NCBI RefSeq assembly: GCF_947495025.1
Contig: NZ_CANLXG010000001.1
Coordinates: 248,001-312,000, forward strand
DNA from: an uncultured Roseobacter sp.
GTDB taxonomy: Bacteria; Pseudomonadota; Alphaproteobacteria; Rhodobacterales; Rhodobacteraceae
Direction: 5' to 3'
Length of the DNA: 64,000 nucleotides
Below the pieces are notes generated by a model, which was not told the DNA's origin, searched no databases, and was given only the letters and a program-made list of their open reading frames with translations. A program made the position numbers and the translations under genes. Positions 54,112 through 62,706 of the stretch are shown here, in pieces (position 1 is the stretch's first letter; every line of letters begins with the position of its first letter).

Positions 54112-56328
54112 TCAGGCAGGGGTCGGCGTGGACCGACGGGCGAGCATTTGCGTGATGATCACGGGTGACGCAATGACCAGCGCAACCATATCAGCCGCCA
54201 GTGACGGGGCCACAAAGACAAGACCTGCGACGGCCATCAGGATCCGTGACAGGGTGCCCATCGGGGCGAACCAGTAGCCGACCACAGCCGTCGACAGCGC
54301 AATGACGCCTGCAATACAGCTGGTCGCCGTATAGCTGAATTCCCAGATGTCGAAACCGGTTGAGGAGACAAACAACAAAACCGGCGCATAGACGAAGGCC
54401 ATCGGGGCCACGACCTTGCCAAGCCCGAGTGAGAAGGCCGAGAGGCCGGTGCGGAACGGGTTCGAATTGGCAATCGCGGCGGCGGCATAGGCGGAGGTAC
54501 AGACCGGCGGTGTGATCTCGGATACGACGCCGTAATAGAGCACGAACATGTGGCTGGCGATCGGTGGCACGCCGAGCTGTGCCAGTGCCGGCTGCGCCAC
54601 AGAGACCAGCATGATGTAAAGCGCTGTGGTCGGGATCCCTGCGCCCATCAGGATGCAGGCAATCGCGATGAAGACGAGCGAGATGAAGAGCTGCAGATCC
54701 TGCACTGTGAACCACTCAAACAAACCGCCAAGAGACAGGAACCCGAACATGTCAGACGCCAGATTGCCCGCACCCTGCGTGACCATGAACCCGATGCGGA
54801 ATCCGATGCCGGTGGTGTTGATGACGCCGACAACGATGCCGACGGCGGCAGAGGCAGCGCCCACGGCCAGCGCATATTTCACGCCGAGTTCCATCGCGGC
54901 AGACATTTCGGGGATTTTGATACGGTCTTGCGGATTGAGCGTGGCAACTGCGGATCCCGCACAGAGGATCATGGTCATGATCAGATCAAACCCGCCTCCG
55001 GAAAATTTCCACAGAACAAAAGCGATGAATGCGGCTGAATAGATCAGCGTCGGCGGTTCGCGCAGGCGTGACATGCCCGCAACGACCGCCAGCGAGATGC
55101 CGCAGAAAGCCGACATAAAGGGCGTGTAGCCGGAGAACAGCACCACCAGCAGGCCGATCAGAGGCACAATATTGGCCCACCCCTGCGCCCAGACGGCTTT
55201 GAATTGCGGCAGTTGTTCCCTGGTCAGACCTTTGAGGTCCAGCTTGCGGGCCATCAGGTGAACGACGGTGAACACGCCCACATAGTGCAGCAGCGCCGGA
55301 AAAATGGCGGCGATGACGATGGTGGTGTACGGCAGCTCAAGGAACTCGGCCATAATGAAGGCGGCGGCACCCATGATCGGAGGTGTGATCTGGCCGCCTG
55401 CAGAAGAGGCAGCCTCGACGCCGCCCGCAAAGTGACCCGGATAGCCCAGGCGTTTCATATTGGGGATGGTCAGCGCGCCGGTCGAAACGGTGTTGGCGAC
55501 GGATGAGCCAGAGATCGTGCCGAAGAAGGCGGAGGAGACGACCGACACCTTGGCTGGCCCGCCGGTGTAGCGGCCTGCGAGAATCGTGGCATTGTCGATA
55601 AAGAGCTGGCCCAGTCCGGTGCGTTGCGCGATGACGCCGAACAGAACAAAGTGGAAAACGATTGTGCTGACCACCCAGAGCGTGACCCCGAAGATACCCT
55701 CCTGCGGGAAATACATAGAGGATACGAAAGTCCTGAAGTTCACGCCGGGGTGTTTGAGCAACCCGGGAAAATACTGACCAAACAGGGCGTAGCTGATGAA
55801 CACACAGATGATCAGCGGCAGGACCCAGCCCAGGGTGCGTCGTGCGATATCGAGGACCAGTAAGATGATGATGACCCCGAAGAAAACGTCATAGCTGTTG
55901 GGATTGCCCATCCGGAAGGTCTGTTCTTCTATGCCCAGTACCGGAACGCCGCGCCATGCAAAGCCCACGTAAAGCGCCGAGGCAACACCGAGAAACATAA
56001 AGACAAGGTCATAAAGAGGGATATTGCCGATGCGCAGCGCGCTGGCCTTCATCGCAAACAGGCTTTTCGACCCGACAATGGGAAAGAGCGCATAGGTCAG
56101 GATGAACAGTCCCGTCAGGTGCCAGCCCATGTGCCAGTGATCTGCGGGCAAGCCGAAACCGGCGGTGATGTAATGGTAGATTGCAAAGCTCAGCGCAACA
56201 GCGCGCAGGATGACGCCTGTGGTGGGGCCAACGGCGCGGGTAGCGGACCCTTCATCGTATTTTTCTTCGATCGCTGCGAGCTCTTCGGCGGTCAGTTCGT
56301 GTGTACCGGTCTGGTTGGTGTCCGACAT
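54112..56328 (-). CDS. TRAP transporter fused permease (TAXI type), large form
   Basis: A 738-residue fused DctQM membrane protein. Conserved segments: SSAFFGTISGSSVANTVSTG, GGQITPPIMGAAAFIMAEFL, AGIPTTALYIMLVSVAQPAL and TPPVCTSAYAAAAIAN. It is about 150 residues longer than the other TAXI permease in this window, mainly through extra N-terminal helices and a longer C-terminus. It works with the binding protein encoded 96 bp upstream. Its stop is followed almost directly by the DadA-like GTG start. Confidence 0.93.
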   Translation of the reverse strand: MSDTNQTGTHELTAEELAAIEEKYDEGSATRAVGPTTGVILRAVALSFAIYHYITAGFGLPADHWHMGWHLTGLFILTYALFPIVGSKSLFAMKASALRIGNIPLYDLVFMFLGVASALYVGFAWRGVPVLGIEEQTFRMGNPNSYDVFFGVIIILLVLDIARRTLGWVLPLIICVFISYALFGQYFPGLLKHPGVNFRTFVSSMYFPQEGIFGVTLWVVSTIVFHFVLFGVIAQRTGLGQLFIDNATILAGRYTGGPAKVSVVSSAFFGTISGSSVANTVSTGALTIPNMKRLGYPGHFAGGVEAASSAGGQITPPIMGAAAFIMAEFLELPYTTIVIAAIFPALLHYVGVFTVVHLMARKLDLKGLTREQLPQFKAVWAQGWANIVPLIGLLVVLFSGYTPFMSAFCGISLAVVAGMSRLREPPTLIYSAAFIAFVLWKFSGGGFDLIMTMILCAGSAVATLNPQDRIKIPEMSAAMELGVKYALAVGAASAAVGIVVGVINTTGIGFRIGFMVTQGAGNLASDMFGFLSLGGLFEWFTVQDLQLFISLVFIAIACILMGAGIPTTALYIMLVSVAQPALAQLGVPPIASHMFVLYYGVVSEITPPVCTSAYAAAAIANSNPFRTGLSAFSLGLGKVVAPMAFVYAPVLLFVSSTGFDIWEFSYTATSCIAGVIALSTAVVGYWFAPMGTLSRILMAVAGLVFVAPSLAADMVALVIASPVIITQMLARRSTPTPA

Positions 56329-56367
56329 GACAGATGCCCCCTTGGCGCGCGTGCAGTTGGAGAATGG

Positions 56368-56391
56368 GGTGCCCCGTATTGAGGGGGCACC
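56368..56391 (-). promoter_or_regulatory. Stem-loop between TAXI binding-protein and permease genes
   Basis: On the minus strand GGTGCCCC and GGGGCACC form an eight-base-pair perfect stem with an eight-base loop, about 33 bp after the binding-protein stop and before the permease start. No T tract follows. It is placed like the stem-loop in the first TAXI operon and probably sets the ratio of binding protein to permease. Confidence 0.55.
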
Positions 56392-56424
56392 GCCGGTTTC
56401 TGTGACCAGTCTGGTCGGGGAGAG

Positions 56425-57432
56425 TTACTTCAGAAGGCCGGCTTCTTTGTAGAATTTCTCGGCGCCTGCGTGCAGCGGGACGCCAAGTGCGGCAACGCCG
56501 TCAAGAGCGGTTTCTGCCGTGATCTGCTTGCCCTTGGCATGGCCGTTGTCGAGCAGTTTGCGGGTGTTGTCGTTCCACAGCGCCTTTGTCAGACCGTAGA
56601 CCAGCTCTTCCGACAGATCGGACGACACGACCAGCATCGCCGACACGGCAGGGGTCAGGACGTCCTCGTCGACACCTTCATAGACACCGCCCGGAATTTT
56701 AGACGGGATGTAGGCAGGGATGATCCCGTTGATTTTGGCGAGATCAGCTTCGCTGAAGGAATGCAGGCTCATGCCCTTGGTGGACGACAGTTGCACCATA
56801 GCGGCCACGGGCCAGCCTGCGGCGTAGAAATACGCATCGATCTGACCGTCCGCCAGACGTTCTGCGGACTGGCTGTTGTTGAGTTCCGCTTCATCCATGT
56901 TGTCTCGGGTAACGCCCCAGGCTTCGAGCATCTGCAGAACGGCGACCTGCGTGCCGGACCCTGCCTGCGCGATGCCGACACGTTTGCCGGCCAGGTCACC
57001 AAGGTCGTTAATGGACGTACCTGCGGGCATGACGAGGTGAAGGTCCTCGGGGTAGAGATTGGCGACAATGCGAAGTTTGGGATGTTCTTTGCCTTCGAAT
57101 TTGCCTTCGCCCAGGTACATCGAACGGGTGACGTCAGCGGCGGCAAGGCCTGCTTCCAGCTCGCCATTCTGAACGGCTGCGTTGTTGAACACAGAAGCGG
57201 TGGTCGATTGCGCAATTGCGATCAGACCAGGCACACCGCACTGGCCGCCTTCATCGCAGGGGCGCGAGCCGGGAGGGGCGGAGATGCCGTTGGCGATAGT
57301 CCCGCCGATGGGGAAATAGGTGCCGCCGGCGCCGCCGGTGCCGATGCGGAAAAAAGTAGGGTCTTGAGCGACCGCTGGTACAGCCAGCGCGCTTGCCAGT
57401 GCAATGCCCGCCAGGGTTTTGATCATATTCAT
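56425..57432 (-). CDS. TAXI-family TRAP transporter solute-binding protein
   Basis: A 335-residue periplasmic protein with signal peptide MNMIKTLAGIALASALAVPA-VAQ and GGGAG in front. TAXI marks: FFRIGTGGAGGTYFPIGGTI, GISAPPGSRPCDEGGQCGVP and DLAGKRVGIAQAGSGTQV. The Cys pair in CDEGGQC may form a disulfide. First gene of an operon with permease, DadA-like flavoprotein and racemase, so its ligand is likely an amino acid or close derivative. Confidence 0.92.
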   Translation of the reverse strand: MNMIKTLAGIALASALAVPAVAQDPTFFRIGTGGAGGTYFPIGGTIANGISAPPGSRPCDEGGQCGVPGLIAIAQSTTASVFNNAAVQNGELEAGLAAADVTRSMYLGEGKFEGKEHPKLRIVANLYPEDLHLVMPAGTSINDLGDLAGKRVGIAQAGSGTQVAVLQMLEAWGVTRDNMDEAELNNSQSAERLADGQIDAYFYAAGWPVAAMVQLSSTKGMSLHSFSEADLAKINGIIPAYIPSKIPGGVYEGVDEDVLTPAVSAMLVVSSDLSEELVYGLTKALWNDNTRKLLDNGHAKGKQITAETALDGVAALGVPLHAGAEKFYKEAGLLK

Positions 57433-57491
57433 TGAAGTCTCCCAGTTGATGAATTCGAGATTCGGTTCAGCCGAACTTTGTTTCCATCAGG

Positions 57492-57510
57492 TTATGGGAA
57501 AACCACATAA
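57492..57510. promoter_or_regulatory. LysR-type operator between lysR and the TAXI operon
   Basis: TTATGGGAAAACCACATAA: arms TTATG/CATAA with nine bases between, containing T-N11-A, near the middle of the 129 bp separating the two divergent starts. A second dyad, TTCGG-TTCAG-CCGAA at 57461-57475, lies toward the transporter gene. This is the expected layout for control of the transporter operon by the divergent LysR protein. Confidence 0.55.
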
Positions 57511-57546
57511 AGACAAATTTGTTATATTTCACAAAAGGAAAGTTTT

Positions 57547-57558
57547 CTTTATATAAAG
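57547..57558. promoter_or_regulatory. 12-base palindrome over the lysR ribosome site
   Basis: CTTTATATAAAG, a perfect palindrome ending three bases before the lysR ATG (57562) and overlapping its ribosome site. It may be an autoregulation site or part of an AT-rich promoter; it could also be chance in this AT-rich stretch. Confidence 0.35.
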
Positions 57559-57561
57559 GGG

Positions 57562-58497
57562 ATGAATTTCACCCAACTCACCGTCTTTCGCGAGGTGATG
57601 GAGTCCGGCTCTGTCTCTCAAACCGCCAAAAAGCTGGGCCGTACGCAACCGGCGATCAGCCTGGCGATCAAAAACCTGGAGCGGAGCCTCGGGCTGTCGC
57701 TGTTTGAACGGCGTGGCAGACGGTTGGTGCCGGTGCCCGAGGCGCAGTACCTGCTGGCCGAGGCAACGATGGTGCTGGACCGGCTGTCTACGGTTACGGG
57801 CACAATGAAGGGCCTGAGATCAGCGGAGACCGGCAGCCTGAACGTGGCCGCGATGCCGGGACCTTCGGCCTATATTTTTCCGCGTTTTATCAGCAGGAAC
57901 ATCGGGTCCGATGCCAGCTTTCAGACCACGATATCGTCGCGAAGCTCACCTCAGATCCGGGAACTGGCGAGCACACAGAGCATCGATTTCGGGTTTGCAG
58001 ATTTTGATGCGCCCGAAGGTAAGTCGCCGCAGTACTATTCCGAGATTATCAGTTCGAACTGCTTTTGTGCCGTGAACCGCGACCATGTGCTGGCACAGAA
58101 CGAGAGGATCACCATTTCCGACCTGGATGGCCACTCTATCGGCACACTTCATGGCAATCACCCGTTCCCGCGCAAACTGGTACAGGCTTTCCAGCAGGAA
58201 AATGCCACGTTCAAGTCCAATATTGCGGCCCAGTTCTTTCTGCCACTGATCCCGTTTATCAGTCTGGGGCATTGCTGCGCGATTGTGGACCCGCTTACGG
58301 TTGTGACAGAGCAGGAGTTGAATATTGCCGGCGGCCAGGTGGTCTTTCTGCCGTTCGACGCCCCCATCCGTTATGAATATGCGACGCTGACCCCCCTGCA
58401 TCGCCCGCCGTCGCAACTGGCAACACGGGTGAAAGACAGCTGGATGGAGAGCCTGTTTACGATGTTTGACGAAATGGGGGCAGGACCCTCACATTAA
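57562..58497 (+). CDS. LysR-family transcriptional regulator
   Basis: A 311-residue regulator. It begins MNFTQLTVFREVMESGSVSQ with the HTH TAKKLGRTQPAISLAIKNLE; the effector domain starts near SLNVAAMPGPSAYIFPRFIS and resembles the OccR/NocR-like group that senses amino acids. It is divergent from the TAXI/DadA/racemase operon, with a LysR-type dyad between them, so control of that operon is the best guess. Confidence 0.92.
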   Translation: MNFTQLTVFREVMESGSVSQTAKKLGRTQPAISLAIKNLERSLGLSLFERRGRRLVPVPEAQYLLAEATMVLDRLSTVTGTMKGLRSAETGSLNVAAMPGPSAYIFPRFISRNIGSDASFQTTISSRSSPQIRELASTQSIDFGFADFDAPEGKSPQYYSEIISSNCFCAVNRDHVLAQNERITISDLDGHSIGTLHGNHPFPRKLVQAFQQENATFKSNIAAQFFLPLIPFISLGHCCAIVDPLTVVTEQELNIAGGQVVFLPFDAPIRYEYATLTPLHRPPSQLATRVKDSWMESLFTMFDEMGAGPSH

Positions 58498-58896
58498 AAC
58501 GCGTCAGCCGGCACCCGGCAGGCGGTTTGGGCTGCTCTTACCGGCACTGAAAGATCGATTTTGGGTATCTGCCAAAAGCGTTTCAGCCTTTTGACGTGCG
58601 CAGGAGACAAAACATACCCTGCTTTTGGCAAATTTGTCGTCCCGGGTCCTGTTTGTCCGCACAGGAAAATGCTGGGTACGCTGTCGCCGAAACAGCGACG
58701 AACCACATTCCTGTTACCCTGGGCTGCCTATTCGATTATTCGATAAATGTCAGTCAGAAACCGCAGCAGGATGAACGCTAGCACGGGACCGGGTCTTGGG
58801 GGACGTCAGTTGCCGGAACAGAAGGGCGCGATGCAGGTATTCCTTGCTCATAACCGTAACAGGCACCAAAATCACAGCTCAGAAAAACGGTGATCT
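58498..58896. other. Gene-free gap between two lysR genes
   Basis: About 400 bp with only short, atypical open frames. CCTGT and ACAGG arms (58648-58665) form a small dyad. The promoter of the following lysR gene should be at the right end. No RNA gene recognised. Confidence 0.5.
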
Positions 58897-59793
58897 ATGG
58901 CAAGCCCAAACTGGAGTGATTTCCGCGTTATACTCGCTCTGAAAGACGAAGGTTCGGTTGCAGGAGCCGCGCGTATTCTGGCTGTGGATGGGTCGACTGT
59001 CAGCCGGAGGCTGGCGGCTGCCGAGCAGGTTTTCGGGACAACTTTAATCATACGGGGCGGCGGTGCATTTACGTTTACGCCCGAAGGGCTGGTCATTGCA
59101 GATGCCGCAAAGAAAATGGACGCGGTCGTCAATGAAGCCCGGACCCGTGTGAGCGCAATGCGCCAGCAGCCGACGGGTACTGTCAGGATAGCGTGTGTTC
59201 CCACGGCGGCGCACGTTCTGCGTCCGTTGGTTTCGAAATTATCCGCGCGGCATGAGGGTCTGAACGTGGATATTATCAGTTCGATCGCTGCATGTGACCT
59301 CGCGAAGGGCGAGGCTGATATTGCGGTCCGCACGCGTGCGCCCACGCATCCGGGTCTCGTGATTGCATATTCGTTTACGTGGGGAAGGTGTCTTTATGCT
59401 TCAAAAACTTACTTTCAGCAGAATGGCCGTCCCAACGAACCGGTCGACCTGCGGGACCACACACTGGTGCGGATCGGGACCGGCAATTCTCCTTCAAAGC
59501 CGTCTGCTTTTCTGGACCGGTTCGACAATCCTGAGCGCCCCTGCATTCGGGTGGATAATACAGATTCCGCCCGCCTGATGATCGAGCAGGGCGCAGGTAT
59601 TGGCGCGCTCTTCTGCGCATTTGCTGATGCGCATCCAACCATCGAACGGGTCTTTCCTGACCCGTTCGACCAGACAGACTCCTGGGTCATTTATCACGAA
59701 TCCGCCCGTGGCTCTCAGCGGATGCGCATTGTTCTGGACGCCCTGGTTGCGTTCCTGAAGGAAAACCGGGCCTTGCTGACAGGTCTGGACTGA
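58897..59793 (+). CDS. LysR-family transcriptional regulator
   Basis: A 298-residue regulator. N-terminus MASPNWSDFRVILALKDEGS with HTH VAGAARILAVDGSTVSRRLA; the Val-Asp-Gly-Ser recognition helix start is typical of the subgroup often found near small secreted or stress genes. Effector domain from about GTVRIACVPTAAHVLRPLVS. No divergent neighbour gene lies close, so its target is not evident; it converges with the small secreted protein gene to the right. Confidence 0.9.
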   Translation: MASPNWSDFRVILALKDEGSVAGAARILAVDGSTVSRRLAAAEQVFGTTLIIRGGGAFTFTPEGLVIADAAKKMDAVVNEARTRVSAMRQQPTGTVRIACVPTAAHVLRPLVSKLSARHEGLNVDIISSIAACDLAKGEADIAVRTRAPTHPGLVIAYSFTWGRCLYASKTYFQQNGRPNEPVDLRDHTLVRIGTGNSPSKPSAFLDRFDNPERPCIRVDNTDSARLMIEQGAGIGALFCAFADAHPTIERVFPDPFDQTDSWVIYHESARGSQRMRIVLDALVAFLKENRALLTGLD

Positions 59794-59808
59794 CTGCCGT
59801 TTTAACCA

Positions 59809-60156
59809 CTACGGCTCTTCGTGGAAGGTGATTGTTGGTTTGCTTACCACACCACCTGCTTTCATTGATGCGTGCAGCGCGGGGTCGCTTATGAACGCCT
59901 GTGCGCGTTCTGCGCTGTCCCACTTGAAGATTGCAATGATCTGATTGGGAAAGCGGGGGAATCTGTTGATCTCGAAACTCAACTCGCCTGCATCCCGGCG
60001 CAGTGACAGGTCACTGTCGAAAGCGGCCCGCCAGGTATCATAGCTCGCAACCTCGAATGCGACCATCATCCAGACAGGATTCTGGGCAGGCGTTTCATCA
60101 GCCGCCGGCAAACTCGGGGCGAGTGCAAGCATCAGTGCGAAAAACACTCTCTTCAT
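59809..60156 (-). CDS. Small secreted protein with dimeric alpha-beta barrel-like domain
   Basis: A 115-residue protein with signal peptide MKRVFFALMLALAPSLPA and GGAG before the ATG. The mature part VWMMVAFEVASYDTWRAAFD, then PNQIIAIFKWDSAERAQAFI and PALHASMKAGGV, has the strand-helix pattern of ferredoxin-like ABM/Dabb monooxygenase-fold proteins, usually cytosolic and here exported. Function unknown. It converges with the lysR gene 15 bp away. Confidence 0.75.
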   Translation of the reverse strand: MKRVFFALMLALAPSLPAADETPAQNPVWMMVAFEVASYDTWRAAFDSDLSLRRDAGELSFEINRFPRFPNQIIAIFKWDSAERAQAFISDPALHASMKAGGVVSKPTITFHEEP

Positions 60157-60627
60157 ATCATGTCTCCAGGCAAAAACAGTTTGTGGTTTGGATCGCATAA
60201 GAGCTCGCGTCATTCGTCGGCTGACGGGGTGTTCGGTGCAGTCGTGAGCACACTGAATGTTCCGTTGCGAGGCCCGTTTTCCATTGAGAGGAGACTATTA
60301 CCCGGCAGAGAATGCGTCGATGGGCACCGCTGCAAGTACCGCTTGCAGTTTTACAGACAATTCGGGCGGGCAGTTTCAGAAAACAGGATTCGTCTGCCTG
60401 GTTCATGGGGTTCCAGTTCGGCAACTCCGGGAATGCGCCATACCAGCGAATGCGTACAACGCGGGTTCAGAATGCGGAAATTTGCGATTTTACCCAACGT
60501 GGGCCCTGGGCGGACAATCACGTATCAAACCGTCGGGGACTGTTTCGCGCAACCGGTTTCGGGAAAGCGATAACTTCTGCTGAGACTGAGATATCACTGC
60601 GAGTTAACAACAGGATATCAGGCAGTG
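60157..60627. other. Gene-free gap before tRNA-Ser
   Basis: About 470 bp. Open frames here run into the tRNA and are not genes. The left end must hold the promoter of the small secreted protein. I see no integrase or attachment-site repeat, although this side lies directly next to the 3' end of a tRNA-Ser gene, a common integration site. Confidence 0.5.
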
Positions 60628-60717
60628 TGGCGGAGAGACAGGGATTCGAACCCTGGGTAGGCTTGCACCCACAACGGTTTTCGAGACCGCCCCGTTCGAC
60701 CACTCCGGCACCTCTCC
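60628..60717 (-). tRNA. tRNA-Ser (anticodon CGA)
   Basis: On the minus strand the acceptor arm GGAGAGG pairs with TCTCTCC (last pair G-T), the discriminator is G and CCA is encoded. The anticodon stem GCGGT/ACCGT encloses CTCGAAA, giving anticodon CGA, which reads the UCG serine codon. A long variable arm (GTGGGT-GCAAG-CCTACC) confirms a class II serine tRNA, and the T arm holds GGTTCGAATCC. Total 90 nt. Confidence 0.96.
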
Positions 60718-60776
60718 GCGGGGGTCTTGGTGCTGGCGCGTTTAGAGCGCTTTGCACGCGCTGGCAAGAGCAGATC

Positions 60777-60782
60777 GGTCAA
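60777..60782 (-). promoter_or_regulatory. Possible -35 element of the tRNA-Ser gene
   Basis: TTGACC on the minus strand, 60 bp upstream of the tRNA. A -10 element is not clear at the normal spacing, so this is only a candidate. Confidence 0.3.
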
Positions 60783-60865
60783 TTCCCGCGCCACACGGGA
60801 ATTTTCATTGCTCCTTATCTTTAAACCACTACCTTCCGTTCAAACGGGCAAATGAGGTATCGAAC

Positions 60866-61705
60866 ATGACGTCTTCTCTGCGCGCCGGCTTTGCGGCGCT
60901 TGTGATGACTGCAATGGCGCTCGGCAGTACGCTGAACGCAGCCGTGCAGGACACAGAACGGCTTGAGGCCTTTCTGGAGGTTACGGGTTTTGATGTGGCG
61001 CTGGAAAGTATCCGTCTGACCGCCGAAAGCGCGCCACTGATGCTGGGCCTTGAGGAAGGGGCTTTCGGAACCCGCTGGACCCAGCTTGCAGATGATGTGT
61101 TTGACACAGAGGTCATGCATGACGAAGCGATCAGCATTCTGTCCCAGACGCTGGATGACGATATGCTGAACCATGCGGTCGAATTCTATGCGTCAGATTT
61201 CGGGCAGCGTCTGGTCGAGGTCGAAAATGCCTCGCACCTCGCGGAGGATGACGGGCTCAAGCAGGAGGCAGGCGAAGCCATTGTTGCAGGACTGGTCCGT
61301 ATCGGCTCGCCACGTCTGGAGGAAATCAAGCGGCTGAACGCCGCAACCGGGTCTGAGGATGCCTCTGTGCATGCGATCCACGAAGTTCAGGTGCGGTTTC
61401 TCATGGCAGCCGCTGTGGCTGGTGTGATCGAGCTGCAGATGGACGAATCCGATCTGCGTGAAAATCTGGAGCGGCAGGAGGGCGAACTGCGGCGCAGTCT
61501 GCAGCTTTCGGCACTGTCCGGGTCTGCCTATACCTATCAGGCGTTCTCGGATGAGGAGATCAGTGCGTATGCTGATGCGCTCGAGCATCCGACCATGCAG
61601 ACGGTCTATCAGCTGATGAATGCTGTACAGTTCGAGATCATGGCCGGACGCTATGAGGCACTGGCCAGCAGAATGCGCGGACTGCAGCCTGATCAGGAAC
61701 TCTGA
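60866..61705 (+). CDS. DUF2059-like secreted protein
   Basis: A 279-residue protein. GAGG precedes the ATG at 60866; the N-terminus RAGFAALVMTAMALGSTLNA is a signal peptide. Two helical repeats of the DUF2059 kind are seen: LDDDMLNHAVEFYASDFGQR and, near the C-terminus, FSDEEISAYADALEHPTMQT followed by AVQFEIMAGRYEALASRM. Function is unknown; related proteins are periplasmic. Its stop is one base from the ATG of a second, similar gene. Confidence 0.85.
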   Translation: MTSSLRAGFAALVMTAMALGSTLNAAVQDTERLEAFLEVTGFDVALESIRLTAESAPLMLGLEEGAFGTRWTQLADDVFDTEVMHDEAISILSQTLDDDMLNHAVEFYASDFGQRLVEVENASHLAEDDGLKQEAGEAIVAGLVRIGSPRLEEIKRLNAATGSEDASVHAIHEVQVRFLMAAAVAGVIELQMDESDLRENLERQEGELRRSLQLSALSGSAYTYQAFSDEEISAYADALEHPTMQTVYQLMNAVQFEIMAGRYEALASRMRGLQPDQEL

Positions 61706-61706
61706 C

Positions 61707-62519
61707 ATGCTGCGCGGCGCGATCCTTTCGCTGGCATTGCTGATCGGTGCGGCACCGGCCTGGGCGGATGCCAGGCTGACGGTTCTGATGGACCTGCTGA
61801 AAGTGAGCGAGGTCACGGCCATCCTGCGCCGTGAGGGACTGGAATACGCCGGTGAACTGGATGCCGATATGCTGGGCGGGCAGGGCGGCGCTTTTCTGAC
61901 GGAACAGGTCGACCGCATTTATGACAGCCAGCGTATGGACGAGCGTTTGCGGACGGCGCTGGCGACCGGTCTGACCGACGCGGAAAAAGATGCTGCGATC
62001 AGCTGGTTCTCGTCCGACGCCGGTGGCCGGATCGTGGCTCTTGAAAATGCTGCCCGTGCCGCGATGTCTGATCCGGCGGTTGAGCAGGCCGCAAGAGAGG
62101 CATGGGAGCAAAGCGTCGATGCGGGTGATCCGAAAGTCGTGCAGGTGGGGGCCTATATGGAGGATCTCGATCTGGTGGAACGAAATGTTTCGGGGACGAT
62201 GACATCGAACTATCAGTTCCTTCTGGGGCTGTCTGACGGTGGTCTGCTGGTTCAGTCCCAGGATCAGATGCTTGCCGATGTCTACGCGCAGCGGGACGAG
62301 ATCGAGGCTGACACGGAAAGCTGGCTGGGTGCGTTTCTTCTGATGGCCTATCAGCCGGTCGGCACGGACGATCTGAAAGCCTATATCGCATTCTCCACAA
62401 CAGATGCGGGAAAAGCGCTTAATTCTGCCCTGTTTGCCGGATTTGACACGGTCTTCGGTGAAATTTCGTATGCGCTGGGACGCGCTGTTGCGCTCAGTGC
62501 CGCGGGCAACGACATCTGA
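61707..62519 (+). CDS. DUF2059-like secreted protein, second copy
   Basis: A 270-residue protein with signal peptide MLRGAILSLALLIGAAPAWA. Like its upstream neighbour it has paired helical repeats: LTDAEKDAAISWFSSDAGGR-IVALENAAR and VGTDDLKAYIAFSTTDAGKA-LNSALFAGFD. The pair looks like an old tandem duplication and is surely co-translated, being one base apart. Function unknown. Confidence 0.85.
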   Translation: MLRGAILSLALLIGAAPAWADARLTVLMDLLKVSEVTAILRREGLEYAGELDADMLGGQGGAFLTEQVDRIYDSQRMDERLRTALATGLTDAEKDAAISWFSSDAGGRIVALENAARAAMSDPAVEQAAREAWEQSVDAGDPKVVQVGAYMEDLDLVERNVSGTMTSNYQFLLGLSDGGLLVQSQDQMLADVYAQRDEIEADTESWLGAFLLMAYQPVGTDDLKAYIAFSTTDAGKALNSALFAGFDTVFGEISYALGRAVALSAAGNDI

Positions 62520-62531
62520 CCAACGCAACGC

Positions 62532-62537
62532 TTGACA
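62532..62537 (+). promoter_or_regulatory. Possible -35 element of the rplU-rpmA operon
   Basis: A perfect TTGACA 170 bp before the rplU start, just after the DUF2059 gene. The -10 region at the right distance (around CATCTG) is weak, as is common in GC-rich alphaproteobacteria. It would leave a leader of about 140 nt. Confidence 0.4.
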
Positions 62538-62706
62538 AAGCGCTGCCGCTGGTGCATCTGGCGGCTTCACTCAGACGGGTCCGTTGCGACGGTCCGCTGC
62601 GGTATCAATGTACATCCTGAAACGGGATGCGCTGTTCGAGGTGGCCATCAGGCCGGAACACCCGGAAACGGGGACCACAGGACGCGGCAAAGAAAAGGAA
62701 AAACGC

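Noticed and set aside
60157..60627. Possible integrated element next to tRNA-Ser
   Set aside because: No integrase gene, no duplicated tRNA 3' end and no phage or plasmid genes were seen on either side.
60312..60824. A 170-codon plus-strand frame covering the tRNA-Ser region
   Set aside because: Its distinctive part (AERQGFEPW...) is the antisense translation of the serine tRNA, a well-known false gene.
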